Shown here: in pieces, positions 21,513 to 33,123 of the stretch
How positions within the stretch are numbered: position 1 is the stretch's first letter
How the letters are laid out: each line of letters begins with the position of its first letter
Assembly (NCBI RefSeq): GCF_963583255.1
Contig: NC_084814.1
Coordinates: 18,329,164-18,393,163 of the forward strand
DNA length: 64,000 nucleotides
Source of the DNA: Pyrus communis
Lineage: Eukaryota; Streptophyta; Magnoliopsida; Rosales; Rosaceae
Reading direction: 5' to 3'
The notes under the pieces: generated by a model
Databases searched by the model: none
Told to the model about the DNA's origin: nothing
What the model saw: the letters and a program-made list of their open reading frames with translations, nothing else
Program-made: the position numbers and the translations under genes

Positions 21513-24207
21513 ATGGCTGACACCAAATCCCAAGGATTAGTCTTCCCCACCACCAACAGCAAGAAGAGAGCCGAGCACGACGACATGGACAACGACGACT
21601 ACGTTGCCGCCAAAAAGTCTATGTTGCTGTCCTCGGCTGCAGCTGCGGCCTGGGAAGACCCAGCCGCGGCATTAGCCAGTGCTCGCCACGAGTTTGGTGA
21701 GCACGGTGGTGTCAACATGTCGATTGAGGCTTCCGCCACGTTCACCGTGATGGAGCCCGAGACTCTTCGCAAAATGTTCTCCGGCGAGCTTGGTGCCGAC
21801 CGCGATTTCTTCATCTACAGCCGCCACTTTAACCCTACCGTGCTCAATCTCAGCCGACAAATGGCGGCCCTCGAGGGTACGGAGGCCGCCTACTGCACGT
21901 CCTCTGGGATGTCCGCCATATCCTCCGTCCTGCTCCAGCTCGTCAGCAGCGGGGAACACATCGTCGCCGCCAGAACCGTCTATGGCGGGACCCACGCCCT
22001 CATGTCCCACTTCTTCCCCAGGGCCTGCAACATAACGACAACATTTGTGGACATCAGCGACCTGGACATGGTGAGGAATGCCATCGAGGTCGGGAAGACC
22101 AAGGTTCTATATTTCGAAGGCATGTCGAACCCGACTCTAACCGTCGCCAACATACCGGAGCTCAGCCGCATCGGCCACGAGAAGGGGGTCACGGTTGTGG
22201 TGGACAACACGTTTTCTCCCATGGTTCTCTCTCCGGTGAAGCTTGGTGCTGACGTGGTTGTTCACAGTATTTCCAAGTTTATTAGCGGCGGTGCTGATAT
22301 CATTGCAGGTAAAAATAGTAAATATTTTCCTTACGTTTTGTGTTATTTTCTTTACCCTCTACGGTTGCAAAAATTATTGATAATGACAGTAATATCAACA
22401 CCTAGCATTTTTAGTCCAGATAAATATATATTTTATAATATAAGTGGATTGATAGTAGTATGTTCCCGTACAGCGTTACAACACATTATAAATGTGATTT
22501 AAAAAATGTAGTCTAAATATTTTAATAAAATATGAAATCTAATAACGCTCACGATGATACCGAACGCGTCACCTATAATTACATTAAAAGATCATATCTT
22601 TAAATTTTACGTAAAATTTGTGTTCAGTGGTATTATTTTATAAACTACTTTTCGCAAGGGTGGGGAGGGATAGGTTTGGTTACATGTGAGGGCGTTACTT
22701 TTGTGACTTGTGATTCATATCTTGCTATACTGCGACAGCAAGACAGGTGTTTCTGTTCGTTTTTGTTGGGTTGTGTATTTTCAGGTAACTTACGTTTATG
22801 TTTGTTTGTGTTTTTCTTAGACTGTTTGTTTGGTGTCAGTTTCAATCTGCAACCTAAAAATAAAAAAAAATAAAAAAAAGGAGTCGAGGTGAGAAATTAG
22901 GAATTGTATTCTTCTTACTAGAAGAATCTTTTATGTGATGCTTGATTTGATTTTTCATTTTGTTACTTTTTAAGAAAAATTAATAAAAAAAGTTTGAAAA
23001 TTTTGAATTTTAACGATGAGGACAAAATAAAAGATAAAATGAATAGTACCAGGATTGATTTTTTAGTATAAAAATATAATTTTTTGTTAAAGTAAACAAT
23101 ACCGGAGTTTTCGTTAAAGTTCCCTATTTTCTATGGTCATTGCAAGATTCTATGTGATGTGATGTACAAAAATTAAAAGAAAAAGGTAAGAAAAAAACAT
23201 CAATTCGAATAAGGATAATGTTAAAAGGATTAGATTTTAAATTAAATTTTGTAAACTAAATAATATGATTGTTGACAATTGAATCATTATTTAAACTTTG
23301 ATTAATATGCTTATATTTTTATTGATAACATATAATTTGATTTACGAATTTAGTTTAAAAATTTAGTTTTCTTAGCATTATTCTTTGAATAAAGGAGATC
23401 AATCATTTATTTACTAATGTCGTTGTAAATTTTAGGTCAATGCATTAGGTCACTTCATAAAAGAAAGAATCTTAATCGTATATTTAGCATTTTCCTCTGT
23501 AATTAGATGGAACCCATCCCACCACTTCTCGCTAGTGTGTTTTGTATTTTTTAACCCATTTTAAGTTTTCTTTTGTGATTGGCAACAAAAATGCTGAACT
23601 GTTTTTATATGTGGCATCAAAATTTCCAGGTGTTGTGTGTGGACCTGCAAGCCTGGTGAACTCCATGATGGACCTGCACCAAGGCTCCCTGATGATCCTG
23701 GGCCCCACAATGAATCCCAAGGTGGCATTTGAGCTCGCTGAGAGGATTCCCCACTTAGGGTTGAGAATGAAGGAACACTGCCACAGGGCAATGGTTTATG
23801 CCCAAAGGATGAAGAAGATGGGCTTAAAAGTAATTTACCCGGGGCTCGATGACCACCCCCAGCACGAGCTTCTCAAGTCAGTGGGAAACAAAGATTACGG
23901 ATACGGAGGGCTTCTGTGTTTGGACATGGGGACTGAGGAAAGAGCCAACAGGCTCATGAATCTCTTGCAGAACTGCACACAGTTTGGGTTCATGGCTGTG
24001 AGCCTAGGGTACTATGAAACCCTAATGTCCTGCTCTGGAAGTAGCACAAGCAGTGAGATGAATGATGAGGAGAAGGCTCTGGCTGGAATCTCACCGGGGC
24101 TGGTGAGGATGTCGATCGGATACATTGGGACGTTGGAGCAGAGGTGGAGCCAGTTTGAGAAGGCAATTTCTAGAATGCAGGATTCTGGTTTGTTGAATAA
24201 CAAGTGA
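21513..24207 (+). CDS. MGL: Methionine gamma-lyase, 2 exons, 457 aa
   Basis: Exons 21513-22308 and 23630-24207 join at a split Gly codon (GT-AG intron of 1321 bp). The product is a PLP enzyme of the Cys/Met metabolism family that splits methionine to methanethiol, 2-oxobutyrate and ammonia. In plants this is a cytosolic step feeding isoleucine synthesis and methionine turnover. Visible are the phosphate-binding YSRHFNPT, the cofactor-stacking Tyr in VYGGTHALMSHFF, Asp in VVDNTFSP, the Schiff-base Lys255 in HSISKF, and the carboxylate-binding Arg in GLVRMSIGYIG. The SLGYYETLMSCSGSSTSSE segment is typical of plant MGL, not cystathionine enzymes. The length is close to the Arabidopsis enzyme. 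Residues 1-55 are variable and Ala-rich. The intron carries two dispersed repeats. The open frame running past 22308 is intron read-through. Confidence 0.94.
22972..23125 (-). repeat. Dispersed repeat inside the MGL intron (copy A)
   Basis: This AT-rich stretch is similar, in reverse orientation, to 28730-28880. Both share a block about expressing 'actaaaaagtcaat...ggtactattcact' and 'aaactcaaa'. It resembles a short repeat common in Rosaceae introns and flanks. It is fully intronic. Confidence 0.6.
23222..23384. mobile_element. Short MITE (family M) in the MGL intron
   Basis: This is one of at least seven copies in the window. The family pattern is a block around TTGATGATTGAATTATTACTT, a centre with GATTAACGTGCTTATTTCTTA, and a right part near AAATTTAGTTTACAAATTT that inverts the left end. 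Termini near GGATAATG and CATTATTC are inverted. No coding capacity. Confidence 0.7.
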
Positions 24208-25278
24208 ATGTAAAAATGTGTTTGGTGGTGTCTATGAATGAGTGTCTAAGAGCATATAGCTGTGTTGGTTGTTGCTCTTGGAAAAGTAGATATCTCCTCT
24301 GGCCAGTTTCGGACAATGAATCCTAACTATCCTTTCTATACTTCTACCATTGTTTGTATATTATTGCGTGAATGCTTTTATTAATTTTTGGCATAGGGAA
24401 TGCGTTTAGATTATACTTGGGTTAAAATTTATTTTGAACTAAATTATTTGTCCTTGATTCTTTTCTGGGTTGTATAGCATTTTGTCAAACGGGTTTTGAA
24501 TTGATCGTGTTTTAATTTGTTGTCAATTGATGTTCTAAAGTTTTTGGCAAGGGCATGAGGACGAGACTCCGTTCTAGTGTTGAGTCTAGTAAGTTGAGTT
24601 TCCGTCAATCTCTTAAATAGTAGATTGTTTTTTTGACCAAAAATGTGTTTAAACACAATTTTTCAAGTGGTGGAGTTTTACGTCGTTAAACCGTTATGCA
24701 CTCCAAGTTGATTTGCTGCTTCCGCGCACTTACTGTTGTAAATTAGGATTGATCTGTTCTCGTGATTTAGTAGGCACGAGTGTAATGTTATTTCGATCAC
24801 GCAATCTAGTTTAGTTAGACAAATTTGTGTCCAATCCCACTGTATTTCGACACCCTCGTCCGATTCCCTTTCAGTTCCTTGTCAGCTGCCTGAGTCTTCA
24901 TTTACGAGCCAATGCCCCGAAATGGTTTTCAGAATGAATATTCTGGTTCTTCCTTGTTGGGCACATTGAGGCCCAAGAAAAGCATGTTCAGTTGTCCTTA
25001 AATGGAAATAGTTCAAGGTGTTGGGTGCACTACAAAAATGTTTGGACGCATACAGACCATAGAGCGCAAACGCAATATGAACTGTTGAGTGTAAAATTAA
25101 ACATAGCCCAATTTGACTAAATAGAGCACAAATGATGAAATCTATAGGGTACAAACAATACTATCCCAACTTTATAAAATCAATTGAGGTATCATGTAGG
25201 ATACACGAGACAATTGTTTTCTAGACGTTAATGAATGAGGTCCAAAACGGATCCTAAGTATAGCCAAATGAAATGTTG
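24208..25278. other. 3' flank of MGL and intergenic DNA
   Basis: The first 200 bases are probably 3' UTR. The rest has no gene I can support. The minus-strand open frame 24882-25154 has no recognisable domain. Confidence 0.45.
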
Positions 25279-25669
25279 GTAATCAGCATTTTAGATTGGG
25301 CGGTTGCCTCTCTCCCTTGCCCAGGTCTTTTTTCCACAAACCCTAGCCCCTAGCTGCCCGTTCCTCCTCTTGGTTGGGTCAGTGGCAGCCTTAATTAAGA
25401 TCGTTCTAAAACTTTCTGCTTTCCTTGTTTTCGTCTCAGATTTGGTGTTTTTGTTTTTGAGTGAGTCACCTTGTTTTGAGCTTTGTCTCAATTTTCATGA
25501 GCTTGGTCTCAGATTACAGCAGTTCTCGTCTCAGATTTGAGACTCATGCTTTCTTCCTCTCCAATTAGTGTTCCTATCCACAAGTCAGTCCACGGGCCTC
25601 TGCCACTCGGCTCATTGAGTGTTTCCTCCATGAATTTCATTTGGAGACATGTTTTGGGTTTAGGTGTAT

Positions 25670-25807
25670 CTTAAAGTGCAATTTGCACTATTTGGTAGGA
25701 TTATGAGATCGCTCATAGCACGAGTGGTTTGGGCGTCTCTTAAAGTGCAATTAGCACTATTTGGTAGGATTATGAGAGTGCTCATAGCACGAGTGGCTTG
25801 TCCATTT
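25670..25807. repeat. 69-bp tandem duplication, two copies
   Basis: The unit, starting CTTAAAGTGCAATT and ending near CACGAGTGG, occurs at 25670 and again at 25739. The copies differ at only a few positions, so the duplication is fairly recent. Confidence 0.9.
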
Positions 25808-25847
25808 CCATTTCCGTTCATCTAGTTGGTTCGTTGGCTCTTCCTCT

Positions 25848-25973
25848 TTTTTTGTCAAACAATAGATTTTGCCAGATTACATGTTAGATTAGTTACCAGC
25901 AGGGTTTGAGCCCACACCATCATGCAATGACTCAATACCTTTCCATCATTATAGTAAAGGGCCACTTGCAACC
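25848..25973 (-). mobile_element. SINE, minus strand
   Basis: On the minus strand the sequence runs from TGGCCCTTTACTATAATG through a B-box-like GGCTCAAACCC to an A-rich end near ATTGTTTGACAAAAAAA. The layout is that of a tRNA-derived SINE. I could not fix a target duplication. Confidence 0.6.
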
Positions 25974-26399
25974 CCATTTTTCAAATATAGGGTTTTATGT
26001 TTTAGGTTTGTTATGAGAACTCCTTTTGGGCTACTTCTTGTATTTCTTATGTGCTGGGTTGTAATCTTACTTTGTTGTTTTGGATTGTCTTTGAACATTC
26101 TTAACCTTCTATTAGCTTTCTATTGAATCAAATTATATTGTTTGACCGAAATAAGAAGAAGAAATGTTGCTGATAAGTTTTAATATATGATTTAGTATAT
26201 TATAGTCCATCAATGTGTATGAGCTTTCAAGTGTTAACCCATTAAGAAGTTAGTACGATTCTAATTAACAACATTCATAGATTATCTTTTCAAAAACTTC
26301 ATTAAAATAAAAATCCGTTGAGCGCTTTGATTGTCATTGTGAACATTTTTTGTTTTATTGACAACGTTGTGGTCATCCATCTATTGCCACAACTATATA

Positions 26400-26511
26400 A
26401 TTAAATGAGTTCTTTTAGTAGAATTTGAACTACATGATTGCTAGCCCATTGTGAAGCTAAGTCCATCCCTCCATCTTAGTATAAATAATATCGTTTGTTA
26501 AAAAAAAAAAT
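26400..26511 (+). mobile_element. Truncated SINE of the 16.6-kb family
   Basis: It contains GATTGCTAGCCCATTGTGAAG, the 'cttagtataaataatatcgtttgtt' end block and an A tail, matching the 3' half of the SINE at 16574-16758. The A-box part is missing or very decayed. Confidence 0.65.
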
Positions 26512-26524
26512 ATTGTAGTTGATC

Positions 26525-26756
26525 AAAATTCTAAACCAAATTTTATAAACCAAATGATGTGTATGTTGATGATTGAATTATTAATTAAGTATTGAGTAAC
26601 GCACTTATTTCTTGTTGGTGATACATCATTTGGTTTGCAAATTTGGTATCCCTAACATTATCCTTGAATTATTAATTAACTGTCGATTAACATGATTATT
26701 TTTTATTAGTAACATATCATTTGATCTGTAAATTTAGTTTAAAAATTTGGTATCTA
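26525..26756. mobile_element. Tandem pair of family M MITEs
   Basis: Two copies of the short family described at 23222-23384 lie back to back (about 26525-26665 and 26667-26756, the second lacking its left end). Shared blocks include AACATATCATTTG and AAATTTAGTTTAAAAATTT. Confidence 0.65.
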
Positions 26757-26871
26757 GATGTGCTGAATTGTCAAGGACTTGGGCTTGAGGTATTTATATG
26801 GCTAATTCTCATCTAGCAAACATAACGTCTAACAAAGATTATCCAAGACATGAAAATCATGCATTGCATGC

Positions 26872-27348
26872 ACCCGATATGTATATATGTGTAAGATCTC
26901 ATTACAGACAATGCGCATATTCATTTCTAAGATAGGATCCAAAAAAGACCACACAAATCTTAGCGATAAAAATCTTGTCATCACAAACTAGTTTGTTTAC
27001 AAAATCGACAAGCGCATCGTTCAGCAATCAACGATCCCCTGGCTGCTTTCCTAACTACAATGATATTGCCCCAAGGTACGTACAGGTACAGCCAAACGAC
27101 AAACATAAAACTGATGAACCAACAGATTAATTGAGAAAATAACCTTACATATGTATAAAAACTAATGGCAATGCATCGCAAAAGATTTGATCTGGACTTG
27201 ACCAAATACCATCCCTTTATTGCTAAGACATGCGGACGACAAATAAAACAGCCAGGTCTTATCTGTTAGGAATAGTACTGGACAAAATATTTGCCAGCGT
27301 TCATCATCGTAGCTTTATTTGTGTCGTTCAATCCATGTCCTCTCTTAC
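26872..27348. repeat. Segmental duplicate, copy A
   Basis: This is similar in sequence and order to 31362-31686 plus 32620-32672. Shared blocks include TACAGGTACAGCCAAACGAC, AAGACATGC.GACGA.ATAAA and CAATCCA.GTCCTCT. The copy near the P450 gene is split by a hAT element. It is not recognisable as coding. Confidence 0.75.
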
Positions 27349-28079
27349 CTAGTTGCTTATGACTAGTTACTATCGTATTTAATTAATCGAAATGACTCTA
27401 AGTGCAGACAAACGAAGCAAAATAAGTTGATGATTATCCGTTGAATATTTCAAGTTATAGAATATATGTATATATGTATATATGGTTTTGGATTTTAAAA
27501 ATTTTGTAGACATGATCCTTATGGTAAAATATAAAACATAAACAGTTGGATCGTTGAAATATATTATGAAGTGAATTCTGCAAAAATATGTGATAAAACG
27601 TGTGTTCCGGTTTCCTAACCCATTTATATGATTAATATATGGATATAAGAAAAGTGAATTACAGTTAGTCTTTTGCCTAACCAGTATGTCTTTCAATTGA
27701 TAAAATATATGTAAATCAACATGCCTTTTGATAAAAGGCGTGGCTTTTGGTGAAATCTTGTATCTGTTAGCAAATAGGCATGACCTTTACCTAAATGGTT
27801 TTGCATCAGATATTGTTGGGATGTTTGAGTAGAAAATCATACTTACCCATCTCACATTGATAAAGTGCAGGTTTCTCACACACTTAATAACACTTGACTT
27901 TCCTCACTTAATTAAGTTAAGAAATGGGTCGAGCAATTACTTGATTAAGACCATGATAATTATATATTTAATTATCAAAGACTAGGGTCTTGGGCCTTTG
28001 GGTGAATTCAATTAAACATTTTAATCTTGTTTTAATTTTATTAAAATCAGATTTTTTGTTAATTTCAGTCATATCCTTT
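27349..28079. other. AT-rich intergenic stretch
   Basis: Nothing supportable. The minus-strand open frame 27379-27696 is low-complexity AT-rich sequence with no known domain. Confidence 0.4.
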
Positions 28080-29075
28080 CCTAAAGAATAAGTCTGATGA
28101 GAAACGGTTTGTAAGAGCAGTGACAAACAGCGGAGAAAAAGAGTCTTAAGCGACTAGAGAGATGAAGAAAAGCAGTGAAAGTGAAGACGGAGGTCGAAGT
28201 CGAAGATGCTAGGCTGCGAAGTGTCTCGATACTCCACTAAAATTGCCAGTAGCTTAAACTAATGAAGAAAATTGAGGTTTCACATAAAATCAATAGACGA
28301 TATAGAGACTAGCCCAACTTTCCTGTAAGCTCATGCAAAGTTCATCCTCCCATCAGTGTGTGATTAATTCACAACATGCCCTTCATCTATGGCAAATTTT
28401 TAAGTCAAACACGTGGACAACACAGACGGGGTGACATGAAGCACTTGTGACCGTTAGCTTCACATGTGGACAACCTACTTTCTGATACTATGAATAAAGT
28501 TGAGGTTCCACCATAAAATTAATTGGCAACATGAGAATTAGCCCAACTTACTCGTAAGCCCATGCAAGGTCTCTTTTCTTATCAATGTGAAATTCATTCT
28601 CAACACAACAGTAAACGCAAGAGAAAGAAGGGAAAAAGAAGAAAGGGAGAAAGGAACATGCAAAGCAAATAGAGAGAGATAAACGGTGGTCTTAGAATTG
28701 TTCATGGGTTGGGATTTTGTTTTTGGGAACTTTAACAAAAAGCTTCTGGTATTGTTCACTTTAACAAAAAACCACATTTTTACACTAAAAAGTCAATCTT
28801 GGTACTATTCACTTTACCCTTTATTTTGTCCTTATTGTTAAAACTCAAAGTTTTCAAGCCTTTTTCATTAGTTTTTTTTATTTTTTATTTATCAAGTGAA
28901 TAAGTAATTAAATCTTAAAGGGTAGAGTGGTTAAATAATAAAATATTGTAGTTTTTGTTAAAATAGCTAGCAGTGTTGAGATGGTCATGCTAAATTGGCT
29001 AGGTATAATAGCTTTTGGACATTTCGCTAGCTAAACTAGCAAAATTTTAGCTTGAAGGGTTAGAGATGCTCTAAC
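28080..29075. repeat. Region of old dispersed repeats
   Basis: A block with TAGCCCAACTT and CATGCAA occurs twice (28268-28380 and 28505-28605), with moderate similarity. A second repeat (about 28730-28880) is the inverted partner of the one in the MGL intron. Edges and class are unclear. Confidence 0.5.
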
Positions 29076-29566
29076 TGCTCACACCTGTTGGTATGATGTT
29101 CAACATGTTTTATATAAACACATCATTGCATGACAAAGAATATAACATCAACCCCAAACTTCCATACTTGTCTTCCTATTGAGAACCACATTGATTTTCG
29201 CTAGAAATCAAAGTCCCACTGCAAGGATTTTGATTTAGATAGTTGAATCATGGTGAAGCGAATGCTTAACAAACTACAAGCATTTTGTAGAGCTGAAAAT
29301 CTGTTTCAAAGACATTGCAATCCGTAAGCTTCTATCTACTCAACAAGTTAATGAATTCCTATTGAGATGTTACTGTTCTTTGTTTTCTGTCATTTGCTTT
29401 CAGTTTGTATTGCAATTTATATTCAAATTTTAATTTTGAAACACATACATATATACTTGTTATGTTCTTCATTTTTGTATCTATTAGATTATATTGTGGT
29501 TTTATATATTATTATTACATCAATAATATATTGAACATTGTTGATCCGTTTCCAACATATATATTT

Positions 29567-30130
29567 ATAGTCAAAGATAGAAATTCTTGGATTTATGAAA
29601 GATGAACAACTACGAAAGAATTTGCCAATGATGTTTACATTAATCAAGAATGAAAGTTGGCTGCTCGAAGACGATCAGATACCATCCTAGTTTCAACCAT
29701 AAATGATGCTGACCAGGGATCGACGAATGTTACATTTAGGACTCCACTGACACCTTATGAGAAATTAAAGTTTTATAGATTCCGAGGAAAATATGCTCGC
29801 AAAGCTGAAACTTAAAGGAATTGACGGAAGGGTACCACCAAGAATGGAGCTGCGACTTATTTTGACTCAACACAAGGAAACTTACTAAGTCCAGACGTAG
29901 TAAGGATTGACAAATTGAGAGCTCTTTCTTGATTGTATGGGTGGTGGTGCATGACCGTTCTTAGTTGATGAAGTGATTTGTCTAGTTAATTCCATTAACG
30001 AACGAGACCTCAACCTGCTAACTAGGTATGCATAGGTCATCCTCCGCAGCCAGCTTCTTAAAGGTACTATGACCGCTTAGGCCAAGAAAGTTTGAGGCAA
30101 TAACATGCATATGATGCCCATCATTGTCAA
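29567..30130 (+). pseudogene. Decayed fragment of nuclear 18S rRNA gene
   Basis: About 560 bases follow the middle-to-3' part of eukaryotic 18S rRNA. Recognisable conserved blocks, in order, are GAAATTCTTGGATTTATGAA, GGCTGCTCGAAGACGATCAG, CTGAAACTTAAAGGAATTGA, GGATTGACAAATTGAGAGCT, TAACGAACGAGACCTCA and AAGTTTGAGGCAATAAC. The sequence differs from functional 18S mainly by C-to-T and G-to-A changes, as expected for methylated silent DNA, and has small losses. No 5.8S, ITS or 25S sequence adjoins it. It is an inserted fragment, not a working rRNA gene. Confidence 0.9.
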
Positions 30131-31361
30131 TGAATCAATACGTTAAGTTACCTCTCTTTTGTCTCTCCTTTTTTCTTAAAACCCTAATTCTAATTATAAA
30201 TGTGGTATCCCCCTCCTCCCTCTTTCTCCATAGCTGCTGATGCGTCCTCCTCATCTGTTTGGCTCCTATCTATCCAGCCCACCATTGCTTACTTCCTCGA
30301 GCTAATCTTAACTATTTTCTTTGGACTTGTCAGATGAAGCTATTATCCTTCTTTATATGTATATCATTTTCAATCAATACATTCATAATTAAGTTCTAAA
30401 ACTTTGGGTGAGGGATTTTCCATGTCCCAAATTATTGAAGAATACATCACATTGGAGATTAGAAATGCCCTTTATAATCATTACAGAGGCATATGAATGA
30501 GACTTATAAATGATTCCCCAAGCAAGGATTTAGGGTTCCCTTCTCACATCCTTTTTCAATACTTGTAGAAGACATTTCTAATCAAAAAAAAGAAAAAAGA
30601 AAAAAAAAAAGACATTTCAAATCCCTCTTATATATTACACTTTGTTATCTATTTCTTAATAGCTTAAACTCAGTTTCTTTCACCCGCAAATACCTCTCAC
30701 TCTCCTGGTTTTTTTTCTGCAATTTGACTCTCTAAAGTGTCTTTTACCTTTTATATTTCCTAACTACAGTCACTGTCGCCGCCTCCACAACCAAAACCGC
30801 CCGGACGTGTGGTCAACAAAGCCAATCAGCCGATATATTTGTATTAAAATACTTCTTACTTTTGCACATTTCTTTTCACGCTTGCATATTCCCCTCATCT
30901 CGAGAGATTTTTCTGTGTGGATCATATCGTTTGTTGAAAAAAAGCCAAGAATTGAGTTGTACCCAAAAAGGATCAACAAAACTACTAAGTATTCTATTTG
31001 AAAGAAAATAAAAGAATTATTATTGACATTCAAAAAATCTCATTATGTACTTCTTATAAGTGTAATTTTTTTCAAATATGAAAAATTTAGAGCGCGACTA
31101 AAATAAAATCACCATAAAAATCTTAGGAAATTGGACATAGATGTTTGATTCTTACACAAACACGACCATCATTGTGATGCCAACGGTGTCATAAGACGGT
31201 GTTATAAGGATAATTTTGACCATGATTGTGATGTTGATAACATTTAGTTCAATAACACGATATCATATATTAACTCTATACATATGTTAATCACTCTGCA
31301 CATGAATTATTGACCGACATGTGCTTTCATCCTAATTCATTTGCATGTATTCGATATGCCA
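30131..31361. other. Intergenic stretch
   Basis: No gene supported. A pyrimidine-rich patch near 30190-30330 looks like the leader and start of a lost gene (AAACCCTAATTC then CT-rich), but no frame extends. A-rich tracts occur at about 30585-30611. Confidence 0.4.
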
Positions 31362-32672
31362 TAAGCATATACGTGGGTAGGGTCTCATCTCATCACAGAC
31401 AAAGGGCATATTCATTTGTTATAAGATCCAAAAAATGATTTCATACAAATCTTACTATAAAAATCTTGTCGTCACAAGCTTGTTTAGAAAACCGACATGG
31501 TCATCGTCGCAAAAATAAACATCGCTGGGCCGTACAGGTACAGCCAAACGACAAACATCAAACTGATGAAATCAGAAGTTGATTGCCAACCTTACGTGCA
31601 AAAGATTGATTTGGACTTGACTAAACACCTCTTAATTACTAAGACATGCAGACGAAATAAATACACATGTATACCATTTTAGTAGTATTTCTCACAGGGG
31701 CTGGTCCAGAGATTTTTGAGGTTTGGGGAGACGCTAAAAAATATGTCCTCACTTCATATAAAGAAATTATTTGTTTTTACACTTAAGACATTGATAAAAT
31801 TATATTTAGAAAAACACTTCAAACTCAGTAATTTAGAAATACGGAAAAACTAATTTATTTTGTATCGAGAGAAGGAAACCAAAAAACTTCAGGCTTACAA
31901 GTAGATAGATTATGAGTTTTGTCTTCCATTTTAACTTTTAAAGTGTTTTTATATAAATCGTGAGGTGTTTTTTCTTATTTACTAACCTCGTCAATATAAG
32001 ACTAAAAAAATAATGATATTTTCGAGTCTTTAAGGATATGTGTAAGTAATGAATGAGCACGAAATTAAACATTTTGATGGCACGCCATATGATTTGTAAA
32101 TTTGGTCTAAAAATTTAGTCTACACATTACCCTTTGTTGAAGATTAGACTTGAATTGGAACAAATGTTCAAAAATAGCAACCTACATAGTTACTAGCTAG
32201 TAATTAAAAATAAATTAACAACCAAACAAAAATTTGTAAAAATTGAAAAAAATAAGCATGCACATAGCATTTCGAACTTAGGACCTAATTTTAAATACAA
32301 AAATCATTGCTTCTAATTAAACTTCTAATCATTTAGCCAAATTTTATAAATTTATACTGTTATGAAATTTTTTTTTTTGTAAAAATTAGAATTTAAATAA
32401 GCACATATGGTGTTTTGAACCCAATATCTCATTAATTTCAAACAATAAAATCACCGGTTCTAGTTAAATTTCTTTGTCATTAGAGCAAATTTTATAAATT
32501 TATACTCTTATGAAAACATATATAAATATGCCACACTAATAATTTTGGTACCCCTAATTTTTTTGGGCCCCAAACGGTCGACCTGCCCACACTGGACCTG
32601 GGCCAGCCCTGATTTCTCATCGTTCAACATAAAAGCTTCATTCAATCCACGTTCTCTTCTCTCAACTAGTTG
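31362..32672. repeat. Segmental duplicate, copy B, interrupted by hAT element
   Basis: The parts 31362-31686 and 32612-32672 match copy A (26872-27348) in the same order once the insertion at 31695-32611 is ignored. The copy ends about 450 bp from the stop codon of the P450 gene. Confidence 0.72.
31695..32611. mobile_element. Non-autonomous hAT element, 917 bp
   Basis: The element starts CAGGGGCTGG and ends CCAGCCCTG, so the termini are inverted repeats of the hAT type. It is flanked by a perfect 8-bp target duplication, ATTTCTCA (31687-31694, 32612-32619), the length expected for hAT transposition. No transposase frame is present. Part of the inside (about 32075-32140) resembles the right end of the family M MITE. 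Confidence 0.9.
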
Positions 32673-32690
32673 CTCATCTGTAATTTTCAC

Positions 32691-33123
32691 GCTAGCTAGT
32701 TCTGTCTAAGTTGGTGCATGAGATAACTTTGAGAGGTTCTTAAAATTGTAAACTATCAAGGCAAAAACCTATTGTTTATTTTTTATTTATTTATTTTTTT
32801 TATAACAAAGGACAATTTGATTGCTATTACGAAAATAAACACATTACAATTAATAAGTCTTAGTCTAGTACTATAACTTATGCTTTATTGTAAGGATCAC
32901 AAGCCTGACACATACTAATATTGTACGATCGAAATTAGTATATACAACCTGATGCATTAAACAAGACTTCACTTGAAGGTGTACTTCTTACAAAGAACTT
33001 CTAAACATGTATATCCTACCAAATTCTCGTCTTTGGCGGTTGGCTATGGACAAAAAGATGAACACTCCGAGTCTCGGACAAAGGGTTTTTCCGGCTGGAT
33101 GTAACCGGCATGCTTTAATTTGT
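32691..33123. other. 3' flank of the P450 gene
   Basis: AT-rich sequence containing the presumed 3' UTR on the minus strand. No other gene. Confidence 0.4.

Larger units (their letters stand above)
25279..26160 (+). mobile_element. Possible retroposon with 9-bp flanking repeat
   Basis: GAAATGTTG occurs on both sides (25270-25278, 26161-26169). The insert begins GC-richer than its surroundings and ends near GACCGAAATAAGAAGAA, resembling an A-rich tail. Inside are a 69-bp tandem duplication (25670-25807) and a SINE (about 25848-25973). It has no open frame with a known domain. The short flanking repeat makes this only moderately likely. Confidence 0.4.

Noticed and set aside
21672..22010. 112-codon antisense frame over MGL exon 1
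   Set aside because: Shadow of GC-rich coding sequence; no independent evidence.
22309..22502. Continuation of MGL exon 1 to 22502
   Set aside because: This is intron read-through. A GT donor at 22309 and AG acceptor at 23629 restore the conserved GVVCGP sequence.
29567..30130. Functional rRNA gene
   Set aside because: Only a middle fragment is present, with many changes at conserved 18S positions and no other rDNA parts.
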